A DNA stretch of 64,000 bases from Gonapodya prolifera JEL478 (lineage: Eukaryota > Monoblepharomycota > Monoblepharidomycetes > Monoblepharidales > Gonapodyaceae). Both the position numbers and the translations under genes were made by a program. The stretch's first letter is position 1. Every line of letters starts with the position of its first letter. Location: contig KQ965792.1 of NCBI GenBank assembly GCA_001574975.1, positions 70,919 through 134,918 on the forward strand. Reading direction: 5' to 3'. Below the pieces are notes generated by a model, which was not told where the DNA came from, did no database searches, and saw only the letters and a program-made list of their open reading frames with translations. This document shows, in pieces, positions 57,539 to 64,000 of the stretch.

Positions 57539-57874
57539 TAAGTACCATGGAGGGGTTTGCAATCCGAATCGGGCTTCCTTCTTCATTTTTGTGGACCTCA
57601 TTCCTTCTCTCCGATCTCTGAGCTTCCGTGTGCGTCTCTCCTCGGCTCCCAGTACCACGAAGTTGTCCATTTCCAAACTCCCATTGGCACTAATGGATCG
57701 ATTTCTTTGGGACGCATCTCCAGCCATGCCACCGCGCTCCGCAGATTCGGAATGAACACTTGATTCATCGTCCCCAGCACCGAGGACAACCGGATCGCGC
57801 CTTTTGTTTCCATTTCGTCGGATCGAAAGCCTTTTGATCGTTTCCGCGCCAAGGCTAAGAGCGAGAGGAAGCAT
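57539..57874 (-). CDS. possible 5' exon of the SPRY gene or separate small ORF
   Basis: Open frame of 112 codons beginning MLPLALSLGAETIKRLSIR, basic and then Ser/Arg-rich, ending KKEARFGLQTPPWYL at a GTGAGT donor. If spliced to the next SPRY exon the frame is off by one, so either an unseen micro-exon intervenes or this is an independent or upstream ORF. Its 5' hydrophobic run might be the remnant of a membrane anchor like that of the 31.4-kb paralogue. Confidence 0.35.
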
Positions 57875-58329
57875 GGACGCTCAAAATAGAGCAAGTGAGC
57901 CGCAGTGAATGCGTGGGCGGAGAGGCGTGAGCGCAGTGTTCAATATTTGAAAAATTGCGTTTGAAGTGGAAGTCTCGTTGTGAAACCCCTATTTTTCGGT
58001 CTTACCTGGTGATTTCGGATGGACATTTATAGAGGCAGACAAAGATACCCACGCAATTCTGTATCTCCACAGCTTTGGCGAGATTGTAATGGAGCTACAG
58101 CAGTTTGTCCATAAGATAAAAGGTCTGACAAGGTAACATGAACAGCCAATGTTTGTAGGCGTTTTGATTCAAAGGCAGGATCGTTGTCATGTTTAGGAGA
58201 CAAAAGGTGTGAAATTTGGGGCGGTTAGATCGAGGCTCGAGGCAAGGGAAAAAAGAGGGTGAGGCGGCAAGCCGCAACAGGCATTGAAAATCCCAAACAC
58301 CTCCGTTGTTGACAAGAGAGCAATCCGCA

Positions 58330-60870
58330 ATGCGCCCAGCAACGAGTGACGCAGCCCGCACCTCGCCACTCGCACGTTCTGTCGCGGCTGCTCTCGTCGC
58401 TGTCGCCGCCGCTACCTTCGTCGTGTCCCCGGTCTCGGCGGCCCAGATTGCTCTCACAGACCCAATCCCAGACAACCCAAGCACCTGCTCTCTCATCAAC
58501 CAGAATTCTCTTTGCGTGCCCTGGTCCCGCACTTTCGCCTTCGATGGCCCAGATGCGCCGGGAATTGATTCAGAACTGGCTGTGCCGGACGGCTTCCCGA
58601 TGGCAGCTGGGAACTTCACCACCGGTGGAAGGACCATTACTACCAACTTCGACTACAATCTTATGTACTGGGCAAGTGAGTTCAATCCTCGTTTTCGTTT
58701 TCTGCGGGCGCTGCGAGCAACCTGCAAAAACAATGTGGTCCCTGTCGAGGGGAGTCAGGCAACTTGCCGCTTCTTCATAAATCCAATCTGCTGCGAAGAA
58801 ATATCGGTTCATACAGTTGATCTCTTTTCTAACCCATTCACTGTTTCATCCGTCCTTACAGCTTCTCAAAACATGACTTCACTCTTTAACCAAAAGTACA
58901 GTTGCAAGTGAGTCTAGACACAACAACGTAATCGAACGTTGAGGAGCTTATAGAATCTTCCATCATTTTAGCTGGACCGGTCGTGGTTTGCGCTACCAGG
59001 TTTCCTACGGTTGCGCCCTTGCTATCGATGCGTACGGGGCGTGCAACGGTGACAACAGTTATCTGAGACCGAATACCACCGCAGGAATTCCCAAGGGATC
59101 TGTCAGGCCTGTGAGTGTGACATTTTCGGTCACTTTCGGTGTTTCTCGGATCTTGACCCTGGGCTTGGCGATCGATCTCCCAGCTCCTCTGCTCAAACAC
59201 ATGCCTTCAATACTATCACGACATCCTCAACATTTTTGAATCTTCGTTGTGTGACAGCGTTGACACGCTCGTGAACTCTGGCAGAAAGAGCATCTTGGAC
59301 CAAAGGTGGTTATGGCGTTCCAGCATAATCTTTACTCACAGCTTGCTTGACACTTCACTAACACGAATATTTGCCGCCTTCACCAGGGAACAAGATCTCA
59401 TTGCGATTTACGATCAGTGTACCAACACAGGCCTTCGCCCGATCGCAACTTCCAATGCGACCTTTTGTGTTCAAGGTGTTCCCACCGAATCAGTACGCTG
59501 CGGCTTTTTGAACACTGAATTGGCAAACGCGTATTGCGGTCAGTGGACCCAAGGCTTACCTGGAGTTACCACAGACTCCACCGGAGCGGTGTTCCTCTAC
59601 GACGTGGAAAAGCCCAACTGCTGTGCGAGCGTCGCCCTCGGACCAAACTCCACCGTTGACGCCGGCACCGCCTATCTTCTCGACTACAGACCATGGACCC
59701 CTGCCGATGGATTACCGGTTTTCCAAAACATCACCCTTCTTTCCATGAAGACCAAAACATCTCTCCAAGTCCCAACTCCAGCAGGTACTATCGGTCTCAT
59801 TGGAGCAGTCTTCAAATTCGTGAAGAGCCTCTCTAGTGGCGCCATTGCCGGCATCGTGATCTCCATTTTGGTATTCTTCGGCACTGTCGGCTCCGGCATT
59901 TACCGCTGGCGCACGGGCTTCTGGCCTGCATTCTGTCTGTGCTGCGCAGGCAGGCGTAAGTCCGGAATGCAAAGCTCCAGCTACAAAGATTCGGACCCCA
60001 ACATGCCAAACATGGAATACCCCACGCTTACGAAGCGGTTCGCGTCCATGATGGCGAGCGCTCGCGACAAGCAGGGTGGCAGTGCAACCCCGGAGATGTC
60101 CAGCAAGCCAGGAGTCTTTGGCTTCCTCTCAAACCTGGTTCCTGCCGGGTACCTCAACCGTCGGAAGCTCAGAGTCGCGGAGGGATCAGAAGAAGCTACC
60201 GCCGACATGCACAATGGTTACGCTGTGGAAAACGGAAGCATGAAGCACCGCCTTGGAAACGGATCCCAAAGGTTTGGAAGGACGGCGGCAGCAGGTGTGG
60301 AGCTCGACATCATGCAGGACATGCCCGACAAGAAGAAGATTCGGGACGCGTGGATGACCTTCGACGACGACTCCCTCGGCACCAGCTTGAACCCGTCATC
60401 GAGGACAAGAACGGGCCAAATCCTCGCCCAGATGGCGAAGAAGGGGCAGGGCAAGTCCGACTCCGCCAAGGCAGACAAGGCAGGCGCTCAAGCCGCGTCC
60501 AACACCCCCACGCCGGTCGTGAGGGGAAGTGAGAGATCCGGCATGGCCCAGTCCAGCCTGTTCGGACCCACCCCGTTGCAGAGGTCGAACTCGCGAGGCG
60601 AGAGTGGTGAGACCACAACTACCACCCCTTCCAGCAACCGCCTTCCTCGATCACGATCCCAAAGGATTAGCAATGGAGGCAACCAATCCGCTGGCGCTTC
60701 CGAAGCTGATCTCATGAATTTTGACGTTCCTCCTTCAGCCGAACCTCCTGCCAAAGGGGTGAGTGTTTCCCCTTTTGCTTTACCGGTCGTTTGCACAAGG
60801 TCTCATTGGTGCTTTCTTTCAGAACGTGATGTCCTCACTTCCTGCTCTCGACAACCCGTTCGTTAACTAA
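58330..60870 (+). CDS. single-pass membrane protein with Cys-rich ectodomain
   Basis: Unknown family. The N-terminal signal sequence (SVAAALVAVAAATFVVSPVSA after a short basic leader) is followed by an ectodomain with many Cys and N-glycosylation sites: STCSLINQNSLCVPW, CRFFINPICCEE, ASQNMTSLFNQ, NWTGRGLRYQVSYGCAL, ATFCVQGVPTESVRCG, EKPNCCASVALGPNST. One membrane span follows (AIAGIVISILVFFGTVGSGIY) and a palmitoylation-prone CLCCAGRRK. The cytosolic tail of about 300 residues is Ser/Lys/Gly-rich and ends LPALDNPFVN after the last intron (GTGAGT...TTTCAG, stop 60868-60870). The layout resembles fungal cell-surface sensors, but no WSC or other known domain is visible. About six introns; those between 58670 and 59400 are approximate. 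Confidence 0.7.
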
Positions 60871-61513
60871 ATCTGTGTAACCTTGCAAGCTGGGCTTGGG
60901 TGGTTCTTAAAGGCAATCAACTTAATCTGAATATATTGTTTGTCAAACTTTCGTTGTCAAAATCTGTCGAGCACATGGTGGAGGTTGATTAGTCGCTGTA
61001 GATTGGACCACTGTTGGATGAAGAGAAGCGACTCAACCAATGGAAATGTTGATCAGTGTACTGAGCACCATTTGGAAATTTGCAAACGCTGACCGCGGTG
61101 AACGTTGGCTCAGTGGCTCAACGACCGCCATGTTTGAACTGCACTTCGTGCGATCGCATTTTAGTTATGTTTATATTTATTTGTTTATTTTGAAACCCGG
61201 CAAGACAAGACGTCCAAGTCCGTTTTGCTGCGTTTCTTCAACTTCCTCGGTCCTCATTTCTTATCCTTTGCACATCCATGAGCCATCGGGGTTTGTCATT
61301 CTTTCTATCATGTTTTTAGAAAAAATGAAAAACCCAGACACGTCACAAGTAAGGCACTATTCTCAATCCCGAACAGCAGTCCCACTTTGTTCCAAGGGCA
61401 AGCTCAGCGTTAGAGACTCGTGAGATTTCTCGAAAGAATATTGGCAACTTTCTAGTGTCCCATCCACAGTGTATCAGCATATCATCTGTCTGACAACCAC
61501 AGTAATTCCCTTG
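60871..61513. other. intergenic, no gene seen
   Basis: About 0.64 kb with AT-rich stretches (TATTTATTTGTTTATTTTG near 61170-61190). No convincing exon. Confidence 0.4.
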
Positions 61514-61705
61514 ATGTTTCCGCCGCGAGTGAAGAAGATATTGAATACACTTGAAGGGCTAAGAGGACGAGCGGACTCACTAGAAGTCTCCACGCAAATC
61601 CACGAGCGTCACCTCCGAGAGATCCGACAAACTTTGCTTTTCTTGCGTGAGAAGCTTCTTTGGAATCGATTCATTGCTAGAACGAGCAATCAAACCACCG
61701 CTTGA
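61514..61705 (+). CDS. small coiled-coil ORF, doubtful
   Basis: 63 codons, MFPPRVKKILNTLEGLRG, then HERHLREIRQTLLFLREKLL, a plausible amphipathic coiled coil. No partner exon or homologue was recognised, and no transcript evidence can be had from sequence. It may be the last exon of an unseen gene or chance. Confidence 0.25.
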   Translation: MFPPRVKKILNTLEGLRGRADSLEVSTQIHERHLREIRQTLLFLREKLLWNRFIARTSNQTTA

Positions 61706-61778
61706 GAGATTAAACAATTGTCATCAGGACAAACCTGGACGAGAACTTGATGCCCCTGACGGTCCCGCGGCTCTTCAC

Positions 61779-62718
61779 CTAAAACGAATTGCGTATGTTG
61801 CTGCTGGCAAATCCACAACAGGGAAACTCGCCTTCAACATAATACGAAACGCCGTCGGAGCTTCTGTCGTCGTCGGATTCTTCCTCAGCCTCAGCATTGG
61901 CCCAACATGATTTCAAAACAGAGCGGTAGAAATGGTAGTCCAACAGCACCGGATGAGCAGCTGCATTCGACATTTGCGCCCCTGTTCGCGGGTTAACAAA
62001 CTGGGGTACGAGCATTTCCGCCCCATGGTATTGGTTGATTACGTTGTTGGGTTGAAGCACAAAGATTTTGTACGAGTCTTCTGAGTTCTTACGAAAGAAT
62101 GAAAATTCTGCAATGTCGAAGGATAGATGTATGTCCTTGGACAACATGACGCCGTTCCAGCGATTGTTTATGGTCGTGTCCAAGAGAACGTTCTCGTCTG
62201 GTGGCTCGGTCCGAGTGTACCCAAGGAACAATGTGGCAGGCGTCCAAGCGCAAGCGGACGATAACGTCTGTTCTGAAGGCCGATGGGGGACTCTGGGTGT
62301 GCTCCTCGAAATCGCCTGCGAACAGAGCAGCCGGCATGTTTCGAAACCTAGGAGCTTCAGCAAGTCTGTATATCCCAGGAGGAACAATGCCAGCTTCGAT
62401 TAGTGACCCGTCCCGCCTCTGGATGCGTGGGGTCGGGGGGTGGGCGAGAGTTTGAAGAACAATGTGAACCTCTTCGAGCGGCCTCCCAGCGATTATGTTT
62501 GGCGGAACAGGGCGAAGAACGGGAATCCGGATGGAAGAATCGTCGTCGCCATCCCAACGAATGACGATGTTTTGGAAGCCGCTCATCTTTTGGAGGGTAC
62601 TGTGGAGCGAAACGGAAGAACTGAATGTTAGATTATCCAAAAGGGTTTCAATCTCTTCGCCTTGCCGTTGCAACCGTCCAAACCTCCATTCATCGAGAGC
62701 CCCTTTGCCACGGACCAT
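61779..62718 (-). CDS. hypothetical protein, unknown family, one frame change
   Basis: Minus-strand frame from about 62718 ([20 protein letters not shown]) through GFQNIVIRWDGDDDSSIRIP, RPLEEVHIVLQTLAHPPTP and RNMPAALFAGDFEEH. Near 62230 the coding-like sequence moves to another frame and continues TLFLGYTRTEPPDENVLLD, RWNGVMLSKDIHLSFDIAEF, FFRKNSEDSYKIFVLQPNN, then an acidic tail to 61779. The two halves are only a few bases apart, too close for an intron of normal size, so a real frameshift, a sequencing error or an unusual splice is implied. Content on both sides (regular hydrophobic pattern) looks coding. No function is suggested. It is divergent from ERG2 with overlapping start codons. 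Confidence 0.45.
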
Positions 62719-62719
62719 G
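62716..62719. promoter_or_regulatory. overlapping divergent start codons in CATG
   Basis: The palindrome CATG contains the ERG2 ATG on the plus strand (62717-62719) and, on the minus strand, the ATG of the unknown gene (62718-62716). If both starts are used, each 5' UTR lies inside the other gene. A downstream minus-strand Met (about 62585) is an alternative start. Confidence 0.35.
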
Positions 62720-63850
62720 TCAAAGAAAACTTCCAGCGGTCGTGATGCTCCGTTGTTCAAAATCGTGACGATCCCCATCCCCAATACCATCCGGATCCCC
62801 ATCCCGACCAGCCCACGGGTCGTGCTCATCCCTCTTCTGGCATGGACTGGCCTGATTCTGGCTGGAATATGGGTTGTGCATATGTATGCGTTTCACTGGA
62901 AAACCGTGAGGACGATGTCTCCCATCAGCGATCGTTACTCTTAAATTCCATTCCACATTCTACCCGGGGCGGAAGTGGCTGGTCGACCCATCCACCATTG
63001 AGAAAGTCGCGCGGGACGCCCTTCGTGCACACCCGGATGGCAACCTCACCGTCATATTCGAAACCATCGTGTCGACGCTGCAGCAAACCTACCCGGGCCA
63101 CGTGCGGTCCGTAGATGTAGAGCAGGACTGGATTTTCATGAACGCGGGGGGTTGGATGGGATCGTTTCTCCTTCTCCATGCATCGCTCACAGAGTACATC
63201 TTACTGTTCGGAACAGCGGTGCCAACGTCGGGGCATTCGGGGCGGTACTGGGTGGGTGATGGTGTGAATTCTTGAATTATGGGGCATGAAGTGAATGGAG
63301 TTCTTGGCTGAAAACTAGGCGGACATCCATGGTAAGCTGACGGTTCCAGACTGATATGGCCAAACGTCCCATGACAATCCCTGCATCCATCCATCAGACA
63401 CCATCCTCAAGGGCTCTTTCACGCAATGGACTGAAGGTGGTCCGTATAATCGCAAGTTTGGCGTCGGCGACACAATCGTGCACGCTCGGGGTGAAGTGAC
63501 CGCCGTGGTACGTTGGTGTTGTTGCCATCGCAACGTTTCCAACGACAATTTTCCCCCTTACACCGCCTCGGCAGTCGTGGCCTGAAAACACCTTCATGCT
63601 CGAATATGCCCGCGGTGTGATCCCCACCACAATGGGCTTCGCGTTAGCAGACTCTATCTTTGGAACGACAGATTTTGTAAGTGGCTCCAATTTTGGCAGG
63701 ACAGATATTACCGCCCCATCTTGACCCATTTGTTTGTTTGTTTGGTTGGTTGCTTTTTTTTTTTTTTGATCGACATAGGTGACCGTATTTAACAGCGTTT
63801 ACGTGTATGGCAAGTCTATTCTGAGTGAACTTGCACGGGGGAATGTTTGA
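62717..63850 (+). CDS. ERG2: sterol C-8 isomerase
   Basis: ERG2/sigma-1-receptor family enzyme that moves the double bond from C8 to C7 in ergosterol synthesis at the ER. Six exons in exact phase: 62717-62905, 62976-63251, 63319-63331 (a 13-nt micro-exon), 63398-63507, 63575-63676 and 63779-63850, 253 residues. The N-terminal anchor is [20 protein letters not shown]. Family signatures follow: [89 protein letters not shown] and the last helix. The acidic residues and His known to matter in yeast Erg2 and the sigma receptor are present (LTEY, GHSGRY, LEYARG). A Pro/Ile-rich stretch precedes the membrane span, slightly longer than in yeast. A poly-T tract fills the last intron's polypyrimidine region. 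Confidence 0.92.
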
Positions 63851-64000
63851 ATTTATTTACACGACGCAAAGTCGTTCAAGTGTTGTATGCACATTGCTTC
63901 ATCTCTGTCAGTCCTTGATACCGTGTGACGGACCAAACAATGCAGATTATCTCCCCTTTACCGCCTTTTTGATTTCGTGGTAATTCTATGATTCAACGGC
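63851..64000. other. 3' flank of ERG2, no gene seen
   Basis: 150 bp to the window edge, AT-rich, with no coding frame; probably the 3' UTR and terminator of ERG2. Confidence 0.4.

Noticed and set aside
58330-60870. WSC or Mid2-type stress sensor
   Set aside because: The layout fits, but the cysteine spacing and the absence of the WSC core or a Ser/Thr-rich mucin stalk do not.
1-64000. CRISPR arrays, operons, phage or integrative elements
   Set aside because: The introns, codon context and gene families are eukaryotic; no direct-repeat/spacer arrays or viral-type genes were seen.

Overview
The window looks like nuclear DNA of an early-diverging (probably zoosporic, chytrid-like) fungus. Genes are cut by many short introns (about 35-90 nt, GTRNGY donors, YAG acceptors, CTRAY branch sites). 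A fungal sterol C-8 isomerase (ERG2) lies beside proteins that most Dikarya lack: a TRIM37-type E3 ligase, a CABLES-type cyclin-box protein and a plant-like DEG9 protease. The taxonomic placement is inference. Nothing bacterial, viral or transposon-like was recognised. One unresolved base (N) sits near 55718.

Layout. 0-2 kb: weak minus-strand exons of a possible zinc-binding protein. 2-6 kb (+): MAP-kinase-phosphatase-like protein (rhodanese plus dual-specificity phosphatase). 7-9.7 kb (+): MYND/SET (SMYD-like) protein. 9.9-14.6 kb (-): TRIM37-like RING/B-box/coiled-coil/MATH ligase. 15.0-16.4 kb: divergent tandem repeat with a ~150-bp period. 16.6-18.1 kb (-): METTL21/FAM86-type lysine methyltransferase, head-to-head with an F-box protein (18.2-19.5 kb, +) that carries an in-frame TAG. 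19.8-21.1 kb (-): putative secreted protein. 21.7-22.5 kb (-): membrane GNAT acetyltransferase. 22.6-25.2 kb (+): tandem family of ankyrin-like genes in successive stages of decay. 25.3-29.4 kb: a duplicated unknown gene flanking a PB1-domain gene. 29.7-31.1 kb (-): unknown. 31.3-33.2 kb (+): Ssh4/Ear1-like membrane SPRY protein. 33.3-35.4 kb (+): type II membrane ENPP phosphodiesterase. 37.1-38.6 kb (-): dienelactone hydrolase. 39.7-44.6 kb (+): rhodanese, PAF-acetylhydrolase-like lipase and HemW-like radical SAM protein in series. 44.6-47.7 kb: no gene recognised. 47.7-51.8 kb (+): CABLES homologue. 51.9-55.0 kb (-): DEG9-like protease. 55.2-57.5 kb (-): second SPRY protein. 58.3-60.9 kb (+): single-pass membrane protein with a cysteine-rich ectodomain. 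61.5-62.7 kb: unknown. 62.7-63.85 kb (+): ERG2.

The genes are mostly unrelated housekeeping and signalling functions. Several themes recur: ubiquitin-linked turnover and trafficking (TRIM37, F-box, two SPRY proteins), protein methylation (SMYD, METTL21) and cell-cycle or stress signalling (MKP, CABLES). Long low-complexity inserts inside otherwise conserved domains are common. Exon structures were assembled by eye from frame continuity, splice signals and family knowledge. Where the splice phases add up exactly the confidence is high; 5' ends are the weakest part.
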